DNA of 64,000 bases. Origin: an uncultured Aquimarina sp. Its GTDB lineage: Bacteria; Bacteroidota; Bacteroidia; Flavobacteriales; Flavobacteriaceae. The first letter of the stretch is position 1. Every line of letters starts with the position of its first letter. Location of the stretch: NCBI GenBank assembly GCA_947498785.1, contig CANMLS010000029.1:1-64000 (forward strand), given 5' to 3'. The notes under the pieces were generated by a model. That model was not told where the DNA came from. It worked only from the letters and a program-made list of their open reading frames with translations, and ran no database searches. Below are positions 6,456 through 16,527 of this stretch, piece after piece. A program made the position numbers and the translations under genes.

Positions 6456-8993
6456 TTATTTTCGGATAAGCTTTCTGGTTTTTATCACCTTACCATTCTT
6501 ATCACTAATTGAAAGTAAATAAATTCCAGAATGATTAACTTTAGGTAATATGATACTACTCTTTGATGCCGATAAGATATCTTCTTTGTGGACTACTTTA
6601 CCTTGTAAATTATAGATAATTACAGTATAATTACTATTCGATTTCGATAAAGGTGTAGAAATATTAATCGTATTTGTAAATGGATTTGGGTGAATACTAA
6701 ACATTTCTTTTTCTTTTAGTGGAGGAAAGTTTATTTCTTTAGTATTTTTAATAGCTCGATCTCCACAGGCACCTAGATTTTTCCAATCTGATGCTATACG
6801 CTCGAATAAATTGCCCTGATATGTGACGTTATCTCCAACACTATAACTTATATCACTTTGCCAAGCAGGTATCCCAACACAAATATCTGTTGATCCTCCA
6901 TTTTCATACGAATAATTTATTATCAATTTAGGTGCTTTACTAGATCCACCTTCATATGAATCTGCAACTCTTTTTGCCGATGTACTACTCAGACTTACAC
7001 CTCTTCCTCTTATGATAAAACTAATATTATTACCCGATGTCCAGCCATTTCGATATACCAGACTTTGTACCATTGATTTTAAATCTGGTGAACGTTGTCT
7101 ATTTCCATTTTCATTTCTAGACCAGGATTGCGGGTTCCAGATTACTTTATTAGCAAAGGTAGATCTGCCAGATACGTTATTAGATGAAGAAAATGCAGGC
7201 GAATTACGACTATCATGTAATGAAATTTCTAATGAGGCACTTGCACTATTACTTTCATCTGCTGTAAATTGTAAATATGCATTGTTTATAGTTGCATTTT
7301 TTGGTATGTTAATAGTTCTAAATCTTAATCCAATCACTTGATAGCTTGAGTTATTACTACTATCATATACGAATTCTAAATCACTACTATTTGTGTACAA
7401 ATCTCCATTTTTATCTTCTTCAACATCATCGTTTCCATTAGTGATAGAAGTATCTACCGTTCCTGTTTGACCTCCTGAACCATCTAATGTTGTTACTCTC
7501 TTTGTATTACTAAATCTAGAGACATTACCCGCAGCATCTTTTGCTCTAATTTTAAAAGCATATGAAGTATTAGGAGATAATCCTGTAACATTATACACTG
7601 TCGAACTAATGGTTTCTATTTTTGTATTGTCTTGATATACATCATATCCTGACACTGCTACATTATCGGTAGAAGCATTCCAATCTAAAGAAACTGAACT
7701 TGATGTTAGATTTAATGATGTCAGATTAGTTGGAGTTGATGGTGCTTCAGTATCTGGTGTAGTTACTGTAGAGTTAATAGTAACAACACTACCATTAGAT
7801 GGGTTCCAAATATCCAAATTACTTGGGATTGCAAACACATTATTGTTAGATACTGATCCTACTTGTGACGCGTTATTTACATTAATTGTTCTTATTTCAA
7901 TTTTATTTTCATCTACAAAAATCCATTTAAACTGATTAAACCTAGCAGAATTACGAGTCCAACTTTTGTTATCATTATTAGATCGCAATGGTGCTCCCCA
8001 ACAACCTTCTCCTGCGTATACAGTTCCATTAGCATCGTCTCTTACAAATCCTTCATCATTTCCGGATCCGTTAGTTGGTCTTAACGGCCACGTAGTTTTC
8101 ACCGTATGGGCATCACATTCGATAACTAATTTTACTCCTTTATTATAAAAAAGATTTGCCCAATTACGATATTGACTATTCCCTTCTCTCTTTGAAGAAA
8201 CATGAGGTCTCATAGGCTTATGATATTGAGCCATTTTCCAAACAGTATTGGGGTTTGCATTTAAATCGTTTCGCAACCATGTTGTTTGACTTCCAGAAAT
8301 AGATATTTCTGTATTCAACGTATATGTTCTTATTAGGTTTTGACCAAATGTAATTGCATAATATATATTTGATGAAGGCACATCAAAAAGGTTATAGATA
8401 CTATTATTACTATCTTCATGATTTCCTCTTGTAGCTACAATTGGAAACATTCTATTATCAGTTGCTATTGTTAATTGCCAATCATCGAACCATTTTCTCC
8501 ATTCAGAACTACTGTCTCCATTAGTCATATCTCCTCCAAATAATACTGCATGTGGTTTTAGTTTAGCCACCAAACTATTTGCTTTTCTACGTGGTGTTCT
8601 ATTATTACGAGAGTCTCCTCCCGCAATAAAAGATAATCTACTATTGTTTGATGGTGCTGTTTTAAACCAAAAACGTTGACTAGTTCCTTGGCTATCTCTT
8701 ATAACAAAATAATACGCTGTATTAGGAGTCAATCCTCTAAGACGCGCAAAATTATTATTCATTCCTTTATAAGAAATAGTTCTGTCTGGGGTTTTTAAAT
8801 TGGAATAGCTGTTATAATCGGTTCCAAAATCGGTTGTCCCATAATACACTGTAGGGTTACTTCCAGAAGTTTGATCCCACCCAATCACTATAGAAGTTGC
8901 TGGATTACCTCTTACTGTTAATCGATATTTACCATTAGAAGCCTGAATTTGTAATGTTATAAGAATCACAAACAAAAAATAGAGTTTTTTCAT
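6456..8993 (-). CDS. T9SS-exported metallophosphoesterase with FN3, DNRLRE-like and CBM5/12-like modules
   Basis: An 845-residue multidomain secreted protein. After a signal peptide (1-18) comes a purple-acid-phosphatase-like N-terminal beta domain (about 20-115), then a calcineurin-like phosphoesterase with metal motifs GGDSRNN (125-131), GGDMTN (153-158), GNHE (190-193) and a later CDAHT. Next are an FN3 domain (about 418-505), a DNRLRE-type beta module (about 515-695), a short CBM5/12-like segment (CVGIPAWQSDISYSVGD, about 703-745) and a T9SS type A sorting tail starting IHPNPFTN (about 767-845). It is predicted to be surface-bound or released, with phosphatase or nucleotidase activity at a polymer surface. 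It is a paralogue of the gene next to it. Confidence 0.9.
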   Translation of the reverse strand: MKKLYFLFVILITLQIQASNGKYRLTVRGNPATSIVIGWDQTSGSNPTVYYGTTDFGTDYNSYSNLKTPDRTISYKGMNNNFARLRGLTPNTAYYFVIRDSQGTSQRFWFKTAPSNNSRLSFIAGGDSRNNRTPRRKANSLVAKLKPHAVLFGGDMTNGDSSSEWRKWFDDWQLTIATDNRMFPIVATRGNHEDSNNSIYNLFDVPSSNIYYAITFGQNLIRTYTLNTEISISGSQTTWLRNDLNANPNTVWKMAQYHKPMRPHVSSKREGNSQYRNWANLFYNKGVKLVIECDAHTVKTTWPLRPTNGSGNDEGFVRDDANGTVYAGEGCWGAPLRSNNDNKSWTRNSARFNQFKWIFVDENKIEIRTINVNNASQVGSVSNNNVFAIPSNLDIWNPSNGSVVTINSTVTTPDTEAPSTPTNLTSLNLTSSSVSLDWNASTDNVAVSGYDVYQDNTKIETISSTVYNVTGLSPNTSYAFKIRAKDAAGNVSRFSNTKRVTTLDGSGGQTGTVDTSITNGNDDVEEDKNGDLYTNSSDLEFVYDSSNNSSYQVIGLRFRTINIPKNATINNAYLQFTADESNSASASLEISLHDSRNSPAFSSSNNVSGRSTFANKVIWNPQSWSRNENGNRQRSPDLKSMVQSLVYRNGWTSGNNISFIIRGRGVSLSSTSAKRVADSYEGGSSKAPKLIINYSYENGGSTDICVGIPAWQSDISYSVGDNVTYQGNLFERIASDWKNLGACGDRAIKNTKEINFPPLKEKEMFSIHPNPFTNTINISTPLSKSNSNYTVIIYNLQGKVVHKEDILSASKSSIILPKVNHSGIYLLSISDKNGKVIKTRKLIRK

Positions 8994-9128
8994 TTTACAT
9001 TTAAGTTAGTGGTTTAAAGAGATATTCTTTATTTGTGCTTAATATTTAATATGCTAGGTTATCTCTATGAATTCTACAGAATGTATAAAAATGAATATAC
9101 TTTCTCAAAATTCCAAAGTATTAATTTA

Positions 9129-11516
9129 TTATTCTTTAAGCACTTTTTTAGTAATTAATGTAAATCCGTTTTGATCTATAACTTGGATAATATATATTCC
9201 TTTATCCAGAATTTCTGGACGAATACTTACTCCGTTATTTCGTATTTGTTTATTTTTAGAAAACACTTTTCTTCCGTTAGCATTATATATTTCAATAGTT
9301 ATTTCTTTATCTGATATTGGAATCAAAATATTTAGCTGTTGTCGAAAAGGGTTAGGGTGAACTTTGATTTTTTGTAATTCTGTATCTGGTAGTATATTGG
9401 ATTGAGCAACCTCTTCTTTTTTAATTTTAGTTCCCATTTTAGAGGTTCTTCCAAAAGTATAGTTTACAATTAACTTTGCTGCTTTACCAGAACCTCCTTC
9501 ATACGAACTTGCAACACGCTTATATTTGGTTCTCCACGAGCTTTTCCCCTTTCCTCGTATAATAAAACTCATACTATTTCCAGGGCTCCAACCGGTTTTA
9601 TTAACCACTTGTTGTACCATTCCTTTAAGGTCAGGTGTTCTTTGTAAAGGACCACTTTGTCCTGCGATCCATGGATTAGGTTTCCATCGTATTTTATGTG
9701 ATACTACATTCCTGTCAGAGACATTATTTTTATTTGTGAATTGAGGTGAATCATCACTGTTATGTAAGGAAAATTCAAGTTCTGCCCGTTTACTATTACT
9801 TTCATCAGCAGTAAATTGTATGTATGCACTATTTATTATTGCACCTTGAGGTAATGCTATATTCTGAAAACGAATACCTACTTTCTGAAAACTTATTAAA
9901 TTTGTGGAGTCATATACCAATTCTAAATCACTACTATCAACATATAGCTGACCAATAATATTTTCTTCAACATCGTCAAACCCTTCAGTTACCGGAACTG
10001 TGAGATTACCTGAAAACTGTCCTACGTTTACAAAAATTTCCTTTTCGCTACACAACTCATGATCATCAAACGCTATTGCTTTTAAAGCATGAATTCCATC
10101 TGACAACCTTCTCAAGGTGCTATATGGAGCGTTTATATCAGTAGTAATTAAATTTCCATCTACATAAAATTCGACTCTATCAATTTGACCATCTTCATCT
10201 GTAGCATTTACTTCAAAGGAAATAATATTTCCACTTGGTAGTTGTTGTCCTTCAAATGGCTTAGTAAAAGAAACCTGTGGTGCTTTTAAATCTGGGTTTA
10301 CGATCTTAACTACGCTTCCATTAGAGGGGTTCCATATATCCAGATTAATAGGGATTTCGAATACATTATCATTAGAAACTTCTCCTACCTCTAATGCATT
10401 ATCCACCTTTATGGTTCTGGTTTCTATTTTTGCTTCGTCAACAAAAATCCATTTAAATTGATTGAATTTTCCAGAATCTCGTGTCCACCCTTTTATATCA
10501 TCATTATTTCTTAGAGGTGCTCCCCACCCTCCTTCTCCAACATATACCGTTCCTCGATTATCTCTTTTAAACCCTTCCTCACTTCCAGAACTTGTAGAAG
10601 GACGAAGTGGCCATGTGGTTTTTACTGTATGTGCATCGCATTCTACAACAAGTTTTACTCCTTTTTCGTAAAACAAATTAGCCCAATTTACATATTCAAT
10701 TAAGTTTTCTCCTTTGGAAGACACATGAGGGTGAATAGGAAAATGATATTGAGCTATTTTCCATGTTACATCTATATTTGCATTTAAATCGTTTCTTAAC
10801 CAATCGGTTTGTCCTCCAGAAATGGCATCAAGAGAATTTAATGTATAGGTACGTACCAAATCACGTCCAAAAGTAATCGCGTAATGTACATTTGAAGATG
10901 GTACATCAAACAAATCTGTAATGGTTTTATTACTCCTTTCATGATTTCCTCTAGCAGCTAAGATCGGAAACATTCTTCCATCATCGGCGATTGTTAGTTG
11001 CCAATCATTAAACCAGGTTTTCCATTGAGAATCGCTATCATTATTAGTCATATCTCCTCCAAAAAGTACCGCATGCGGTTTGAGTTTTGCGACTAAGCGA
11101 TTTGCTTTTTGTCTCGGTGTTCTATTATTTCTTGAATCTCCTCCTGCTATAAAAGAAAATTTACCGTTCACCAAAGGTGCCGTTTTAAACCACAACCTTT
11201 TACTTACTCCTTCACTATCTTTGATTACAAAATAATAGGCTGTATCTGGTGTTAGTCTAGACAAACGAACAAAATGATTATTCATTCCTCTATAGGAAAC
11301 AATTCTGCTGGGAGGGGCCGAATACCTGTACTCATTATAATTAACCCCATGGTCTACAGAACCATAATATACCACAGGATTGCTTCCTGAAATCTGGTTC
11401 CATCCAATAACAATTGAAGTACCTGGATTATCCCTTAACATTAGCCTGTATTTATCATTAGATGCTTGAGTTTGTAACCCTATTATGACTACAATTAAAA
11501 GGCAGATTTTTTTCAT
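9129..11516 (-). CDS. T9SS-exported metallophosphoesterase with Ig-like and DNRLRE-like modules
   Basis: A 795-residue paralogue of the 6456-8993 gene. The signal peptide, N-terminal beta domain and phosphoesterase (GGDSRNN, GGDMTN, GNHE, CDAHT) are strongly conserved. The middle differs: instead of FN3 it has a bacterial Ig-like domain (about 408-500, with FYVDGNLITTD and DGIHALKAIAFDD). A DNRLRE-type module follows (about 505-690), and then a T9SS tail from VHPNPFRQQL. The CBM5/12-like segment is absent. The 135 bp between the two genes hold no obvious terminator, so read-through into the downstream copy is possible. Confidence 0.9.
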   Translation of the reverse strand: MKKICLLIVVIIGLQTQASNDKYRLMLRDNPGTSIVIGWNQISGSNPVVYYGSVDHGVNYNEYRYSAPPSRIVSYRGMNNHFVRLSRLTPDTAYYFVIKDSEGVSKRLWFKTAPLVNGKFSFIAGGDSRNNRTPRQKANRLVAKLKPHAVLFGGDMTNNDSDSQWKTWFNDWQLTIADDGRMFPILAARGNHERSNKTITDLFDVPSSNVHYAITFGRDLVRTYTLNSLDAISGGQTDWLRNDLNANIDVTWKIAQYHFPIHPHVSSKGENLIEYVNWANLFYEKGVKLVVECDAHTVKTTWPLRPSTSSGSEEGFKRDNRGTVYVGEGGWGAPLRNNDDIKGWTRDSGKFNQFKWIFVDEAKIETRTIKVDNALEVGEVSNDNVFEIPINLDIWNPSNGSVVKIVNPDLKAPQVSFTKPFEGQQLPSGNIISFEVNATDEDGQIDRVEFYVDGNLITTDINAPYSTLRRLSDGIHALKAIAFDDHELCSEKEIFVNVGQFSGNLTVPVTEGFDDVEENIIGQLYVDSSDLELVYDSTNLISFQKVGIRFQNIALPQGAIINSAYIQFTADESNSKRAELEFSLHNSDDSPQFTNKNNVSDRNVVSHKIRWKPNPWIAGQSGPLQRTPDLKGMVQQVVNKTGWSPGNSMSFIIRGKGKSSWRTKYKRVASSYEGGSGKAAKLIVNYTFGRTSKMGTKIKKEEVAQSNILPDTELQKIKVHPNPFRQQLNILIPISDKEITIEIYNANGRKVFSKNKQIRNNGVSIRPEILDKGIYIIQVIDQNGFTLITKKVLKE

Positions 11517-11840
11517 GGTTGTGTTAGATTAGGTTTAAAGAGACTCAAATTTAACCAATTGATCAACAACAAATTACTTTACATAAATTCTTAATACATC
11601 CTTAAATATTTTAACATAAGTTTTCACAAAATATAACATTGAATTTAGGTCTTGTTAACATTGATTGTACTTCGTAAAAGAGTCTATCTTATGTCTATTC
11701 ATAATACAACGTAAGAGGCCTTATAGGAATAATGTAACTTTAGCACATAGTATACTGATTAAAAAACCTAATAATAACACTTTTCACAAAGTATCAAAAC
11801 CAATATGTTTTTCAGAAATAAATATATAGAAAAAGAAAAC
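11517..11840. other. Non-coding AT-rich gap
   Basis: About 320 bp upstream of the second metallophosphoesterase and downstream of the decayed CBM gene. It should hold the promoter of the minus-strand phosphoesterase gene, but I cannot point to a clear TAnnTTTG element. No ORF or repeat is evident. Confidence 0.4.
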
Positions 11841-11868
11841 CTCTCAACAATCCATGGATTGTTGAGAG
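11841..11868 (-). terminator. Perfect 28-bp palindrome, terminator of the CBM pseudogene
   Basis: A perfect inverted repeat (arm CTCTCAACAATCCA and complement). On the minus strand it runs into TTTTCTTTTT, a good intrinsic terminator. It lies about 65 bp past the old end of the pseudogene at 11935, so the terminator has survived although the gene is broken. Confidence 0.7.
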
Positions 11869-11934
11869 AGAGGTTTAATGATTTTAGCCTAGATAAACTG
11901 TAATGCTTTTTTAAGACTAAATCATATAAATTGA

Positions 11935-12735
11935 TTACTGCTTAATAAAACGATTTATAGTTTCGTTTCCTGAATTTTAATCATATACATACCTACATTC
12001 AAACGATCAACATTTATAAATCCATTACTATTAATCTTTCCTTCTCCAACCGTTTAGTATTGAATATGAAGTCTCAGAGACTGTTTTACTAGGAATAAAT
12101 ACCTTAAGCACATCCCCTTTGTTTAATGGATTTGGAAAAACATCAATACTTGATAAAACATCTTCATTTCCTATGATTGGTATATTTCCACCAAATCTAG
12201 AAGTTACTATTTTTGCTAATGATCCATCACAAGACCCTTCATAAATTTTTACGTTAGAAAATGTCGAGTTATTTCCTGAACTTGCATCATTATCATTAAT
12301 AAGCACTAATTTATCCATTACTCCAGTATAGAAGTCTCCTATCGGAATAACATATGTTGTGGTTCCGCTAGTATAATTATCATAATTTGTTACTCCATAA
12401 TTCTGAATTCCATGAACTTTGAAATATTGAGTTTGTGTCAACGTATCATCATTTTCAAAACCAATTCCATGAATTTCACCTTGAGTTCCACTACTAAATT
12501 CAAATTCTATAACAGTATTTGTAGTTACAGTATAATTAAGAGGAATATATTTCCAAGTATTATTCTGCATAGATAATCCTGCACCTCCATTTTCGATGGA
12601 AAAATCACCTGCTGAATCTTGATTAGAAAAAGGAGTAATCTGAAAATCGTTAAAATCTAAAGTAACACATTCTATTGGAGGGTTTACTGTACCATTATAG
12701 AAAACGGTAAATATGTTGAAATTAATTTTACTTTT
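11935..12735 (-). pseudogene. Remnant of a T9SS-exported carbohydrate-binding protein
   Basis: An open 179-codon piece (12031-12570) is part of a larger relic. In frame upstream, codons to about 12735 read FNIFTVFYNGTVNPP and CVTLDFNDFQ, then hit a stop, so the 5' part is gone. The middle (NTWKYIPLNYTV, EIHGIGFEND, KLVLINDNDAS, FSNVKIYEG) is a beta-sandwich carbohydrate-binding module of the type found in flavobacterial polysaccharide enzymes. The C-terminal sorting tail (IDVFPNPLNKG) breaks by frameshift near 12040; the next frame reads VGEGKINSNGFINVDRLNVG and a second shift restores INRFIKQ to the stop at 11935. So it has a 5' truncation and two frameshifts. Confidence 0.8.
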
Positions 12736-12739
12736 TCAA

Positions 12740-13321
12740 TAACTAGTGTCATCTATTTTAGTAAAAAAGGAAATTTTGATTAACAAAACTCTTCAAAACC
12801 TAAACAAGTTATTCTCTAATTATGGTTTACAATTGATTTATGTTCTTTTTATCAAAATTAAAACAATGAAAATCAATGTATTTTAAAATTGTTTTCAATC
12901 CGACCTCAATATTATTGTCCCAATTCAGATAGCACAGCTGTATTTTGAGTTAATCCTAAAGGTTTCTGATATTTTTAAAACGTTAACCATTGACAAAAAA
13001 AAGTTTAAACAATTAAATATCAACATATTAAAATCATTAATAGCAAAATACTTAGCAATACAGAAAACCTAAAATCTGGAATTATAGACAATTAAAGAAT
13101 TAATAAAAACTATTTTATACTAAATGACATTTTTATTATAATTTATTCATTTCATGACATTATATAGTCCATTAACATTCCCGAAAAAATTGTAAAAACA
13201 CTGTACATCAAAGCCTTTTATCTTATCATATATACTTGTAGCAAAATTCTATATATAATCTTTGTCATAAACTAAAACTACATTATATTACGTTTACAAT
13301 ATAAATACAAATCATAAAACT
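12740..13321. other. Long AT-rich intergenic region
   Basis: About 580 bp without a supported gene. A short minus-strand stretch near 12915-12965 reads QKPLGLTQNTAVLSELGQ before a stop and could be another scrap of decayed coding sequence, but it is too short to identify. The right part should hold the promoter of the superoxide dismutase gene; TAATCTTTG near 13256-13264 is close to the Bacteroidota -7 element with one extra base. Confidence 0.35.
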
Positions 13322-13909
13322 ATGAAAACCCTAAAATTAGCAGTACTTACTTTTCTATCTATAGCTGTATTCAGCTGTAAAGGAGAAAAGAAAGAGGCTA
13401 CAGATCAGGAAGATACTACAGAAACTGTAGAAAAGAAGGAAAAAGAGGAGGATCAGACAATAACTCTATCATTTACACTTGAACCAAAAAGTGACAGTAA
13501 TGTTTCTGGTAAAGTTACTTTTACTGAATCTGAAGGTATGGTAAATATGGTTGCAGATTTAACTGGATTAAGTGAAGGGGAGCATGCTATTCATATTCAT
13601 GAAAAAGCAGATTGCTCTTCTGCAGACGGTAAATCTACAGGTGGTCACTGGAACCCTACCATGGAACCTCACGGTAAATGGGGAGTAAAAGAAGGATATC
13701 ATAAAGGTGATATAGGAAATTTTAAGGTAGACGCAGATGGTACAGGAAGTATTACTTTTGCGACTAATGAATGGTGTATTGGTTGCGATGATGATAAAAA
13801 AAATATAGTTGGTAAAGCTATCATTGTTCATCAAGGAACTGATGATTTTACCTCACAACCATCTGGTGCAGCGGGCAGCAGAGTAAGTTGTGGTGGAATA
13901 ATACAATAA
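13322..13909 (+). CDS. sodC: Cu/Zn superoxide dismutase, lipoprotein
   Basis: A 195-residue protein that converts superoxide to peroxide and oxygen in the envelope. A lipobox ends at Cys19 (AVFSCK), followed by an acidic/lysine linker (20-45). Copper ligands His91, His93 and His170, bridging His109, zinc ligands His117, His127 and Asp130, and the disulfide pair Cys98-Cys190 are all present, so it should be active. It is monocistronic, with a strong terminator directly after it. An ECF sigma/anti-sigma pair follows on the same strand. Confidence 0.95.
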   Translation: MKTLKLAVLTFLSIAVFSCKGEKKEATDQEDTTETVEKKEKEEDQTITLSFTLEPKSDSNVSGKVTFTESEGMVNMVADLTGLSEGEHAIHIHEKADCSSADGKSTGGHWNPTMEPHGKWGVKEGYHKGDIGNFKVDADGTGSITFATNEWCIGCDDDKKNIVGKAIIVHQGTDDFTSQPSGAAGSRVSCGGIIQ

Positions 13910-13923
13910 ATGCTAAAAAAAAC

Positions 13924-13954
13924 AAAAGAGACTGTTAAATAACAGTCTCTTTTT
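13924..13954 (+). terminator. Terminator after sodC
   Basis: Arms AAAAGAGACTGTT and AACAGTCTCTTTT with a 4-base loop, followed by TGTTTT. It begins 15 bp after the sodC stop. Confidence 0.85.
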
Positions 13955-14004
13955 GTTTTCAATCATAAAAACAGTAACTTCCATACCTATTGTAGAATAA
14001 CAAA

Positions 14005-14535
14005 ATGCAACCCACAGAACTTATCATAGCTTTCCAGAATAAAAATCAAGCTGCGTTTAAACGTATCTATGATATGTATTCTCAAAATGTCTACGGCATT
14101 ATTTATAATATTGTTAGAGATGAAGCTCTATCCGAAGAAGTATTACAAGATGTGTTTATTAAAATATGGAATAATGGCAATACTTATTCTGAGAAAAAAG
14201 GGAGGTTTTTTACTTGGATCCTTAATATAGCTCGCAATTCGGCTATTGATAAAACTAGATCAAAGAGTTTTAAACATTCATCACAAAACCTAACAACTGA
14301 TTTTTTCGTAGATATACTAGAAGACAAAACTAATTTTAACAGTAAAATAGATAGTATAGGAATCAAAAAGTATATTGCTGCATTAGAACCACTATGTAAA
14401 AAAGTAATCAATCTTTTGTTTTTTAAAGGTTTTACACAAAAAGAAACCGCTGAAGAATTAGATATTCCGTTAGGAACAGTAAAAACAAGGAATAGAATTT
14501 GTATTGATAAACTAAAACAAATATTGGAAGTATAA
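14005..14535 (+). CDS. ECF-type RNA polymerase sigma factor
   Basis: A 176-residue sigma-70 family protein of the extracytoplasmic-function group. Region 2 covers about 20-85 (MYSQNVYGIIYNIV, EEVLQDVFIKIW, FFTWILNIARN) and region 4 about 125-176 (TQKETAEELDIPLGTVKTR). The anti-sigma gene starts 6 bp downstream, so the two form a switch. The target promoters and signal are not visible. Confidence 0.92.
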   Translation: MQPTELIIAFQNKNQAAFKRIYDMYSQNVYGIIYNIVRDEALSEEVLQDVFIKIWNNGNTYSEKKGRFFTWILNIARNSAIDKTRSKSFKHSSQNLTTDFFVDILEDKTNFNSKIDSIGIKKYIAALEPLCKKVINLLFFKGFTQKETAEELDIPLGTVKTRNRICIDKLKQILEV

Positions 14536-14541
14536 TAATTT

Positions 14542-15342
14542 ATGGATATTAACGCTTACATAGCATCTGGTATTTTAGAACTATATGTCTACGGTTCGCT
14601 CTCAGAAAAAGAGAGTACCGAGGTATATAAAATCCTACAAGAATATCCAAAAGCTATTAAAGAAGTAGAGCGTATCGAAAATGCATTACAACAATTATCT
14701 GCAGCAGTTGCTCCTAATAATTCTACAGAATTATTATATCATAAGATTGAAGAACAAATTAAATCCTCCAATACTGGTGATGTAATACCAATTACCCGTA
14801 AACGTTCTAGTCTAACTACTTATATTGGTTGGGCCGCTTCTGTTGCTCTATTAATTGGACTATTTATTCAGTTTAACAAAAACCAAAAACTGAAACAACA
14901 ACTTGTTACAAATCAAATTGAACAAACGTTACTTGAAGGAAAAATCAATGTTGCTGAAGAAGATCTTTCTAAGACTAAATCTTTATTAAATGTATTGAGG
15001 AATAAAGATCTCATTCAAGTTCCTTTAAAGGCACAAAAAGTAGACCCAACTGCTTTTGCTTCTGTTTATTGGGATAAAAATAAACAAATGGCCTATATTG
15101 ATGTTGCAGGTTTACCTACCCCTCCTCTAGGAAAAGTATATCAGGTATGGTCTTTAAAACTGGATCCGTTAACACCGACAAGTATGGGAATTCTGGATAA
15201 GTTCAATGATGATGATACTAAAATCTTTATATTAACTAATCCTAATGAATCTGAAGCCTTTGGAATAACACTTGAGCCCGAAGGTGGTAGTGAATCTCCT
15301 AATTTAGAACAATTATATACATTGGGAGTTGTAGAATCTTAG
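14542..15342 (+). CDS. Membrane anti-sigma factor, RskA-like
   Basis: A 266-residue partner of the preceding sigma factor. Residues 1-85 form the cytoplasmic anti-sigma part (YIASGILELYVYGSLSEKE), one membrane segment lies at about 92-111 (TYIGWAASVALLIGLFIQF), a short coiled stretch follows, and the C-terminal half (SVYWDKNKQMAYIDVAGLP, GKVYQVWSL, GITLEPEGGS) matches the RskA family periplasmic domain. It should hold the sigma factor at the membrane until a signal releases it. Confidence 0.88.
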   Translation: MDINAYIASGILELYVYGSLSEKESTEVYKILQEYPKAIKEVERIENALQQLSAAVAPNNSTELLYHKIEEQIKSSNTGDVIPITRKRSSLTTYIGWAASVALLIGLFIQFNKNQKLKQQLVTNQIEQTLLEGKINVAEEDLSKTKSLLNVLRNKDLIQVPLKAQKVDPTAFASVYWDKNKQMAYIDVAGLPTPPLGKVYQVWSLKLDPLTPTSMGILDKFNDDDTKIFILTNPNESEAFGITLEPEGGSESPNLEQLYTLGVVES

Positions 15343-15375
15343 AAAATTAAATCAAAAGGAAAAATCATATTAACG

Positions 15376-15861
15376 TTAATGCGTTTCTATTTTTATTGGT
15401 TTTTTTCCTAAGTGATAACTATCGAGAATTTCTTTAGCTTCTTTTTTTGTCAATATCTTTAATTCTGTCTTATTAATTGTTTCTTCTTCTGTCATCATAG
15501 ATCTCATTAAAACTAGCTTAAAAGCTTCTTTCCTTTTTTCTAACTGATCATCTCCGTTATTTTTTGAAATAAAAATTTTATACGACTCAGCCATTGCTAA
15601 CCAAACCTCAATCTCGCTATCTGGATTTTGATCTTTCTTAAAATTAGTGATTGTTTCATCAAGAGATATAGGATATACTTCTAAAAAAATTTCATGAATT
15701 GTTTTAATATGATCTAATTGCTTATCTGTCAATGATTCATTAACGATCGGGGCTGGAATTAATTCCTCTTCTTTGATTTCCTGATAATCAGAATTTTCCT
15801 TTTTTGTTCTCTGACAGGAAACCACAGTAATAATTATCAATAGGAACATATAATTTTTCAT
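15376..15861 (-). CDS. Small lipoprotein of unknown function
   Basis: A 161-residue protein with a lipoprotein signal (Cys16 in TVVSCQR) and a charged, mostly helical body rich in Glu and Lys. No domain is recognised. It is convergent with the anti-sigma gene (34 bp between stops) and stands alone. It is supported as a gene by the lipobox, length and codon use. Confidence 0.65.
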   Translation of the reverse strand: MKNYMFLLIIITVVSCQRTKKENSDYQEIKEEELIPAPIVNESLTDKQLDHIKTIHEIFLEVYPISLDETITNFKKDQNPDSEIEVWLAMAESYKIFISKNNGDDQLEKRKEAFKLVLMRSMMTEEETINKTELKILTKKEAKEILDSYHLGKKPIKIETH

Positions 15862-15961
15862 AACATGAATTTAACTTCGACAAATGTGTTATCAATATTC
15901 ATTTTTTAAAATAACTATACCATACCAAAGTATATACAAAGGTAACTTAAATATAAAAACA

Positions 15962-15999
15962 AGAAAAGCCTGTCTGCGCCCCTGCAAACAAGCTTTTCT
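15962..15999 (-). terminator. Terminator, probably of the lost TonB receptor gene
   Basis: A 12-base stem (AGAAAAGCCTGT with ACAAGCTTTTCT, one G-U pair on the minus-strand RNA) followed on the minus strand by TTGTTTTTATATTT. It lies about 70 bp beyond the stop of the receptor relic. Confidence 0.65.
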
Positions 16000-16071
16000 A
16001 AACATCAAAAACAAAAATTAAATTGTTTCTATCTCACTGATTTCATGTAATTATTTAAAACTTGAAAAAAT

Positions 16072-16490
16072 CTAAAAACTATATACCATGCTGGCTTTAA
16101 TTGTAAAAGGAGTATCTGGTGTAAAATAAATTCCTTTTTGTTTCTTTTTTCAATTCATTGGTCAATCTAGATGCTCCTACTAACCTTCAATTATTACATG
16201 TTCCATCAAATATATTTTTCATAACAACACCAAAATCGAAATTTTTCCAGATATAATTAATTTCTGTATCAGCAACTAAGTATTCTTGATTACATTATAA
16301 TTAGTAGTAATTCTGTCGCCTATCAATACATATCCGATATTAGTATCTAGGTATAACCAATTATTAATTTGATATTCAATATTAATATCATCAAGTCAAG
16401 TATTTTACTTTTCCTATTAAACACTGTAACATCTTCATATTCGAGATATTCGAATTCCCAATCAAAATCAGGATACTCTCCAATGACATA
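16072..16490 (-). pseudogene. C-terminal remnant of a TonB-dependent receptor
   Basis: The minus strand carries pieces of a receptor beta-barrel in shifting frames. Near the end it reads KGIYFTPDTPFTIKASMVYSF-like codons up to the stop at 16072, a classical receptor C-terminus ending in aromatic Phe. Further upstream are VADTEINYIWKNFDFGVVMK and INNWLYLDTNIGYVLIGDR. An internal stop and at least two frameshifts separate them, and the 5' two-thirds of a normal receptor is missing. The TPR lipoprotein gene begins right beside it, so receptor, TPR and DUF4331 genes were probably once one locus. Confidence 0.75.
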
Positions 16491-16527
16491 TCAATATTAA
16501 TATGGATATAGGAACCTTCTTTCTCTT

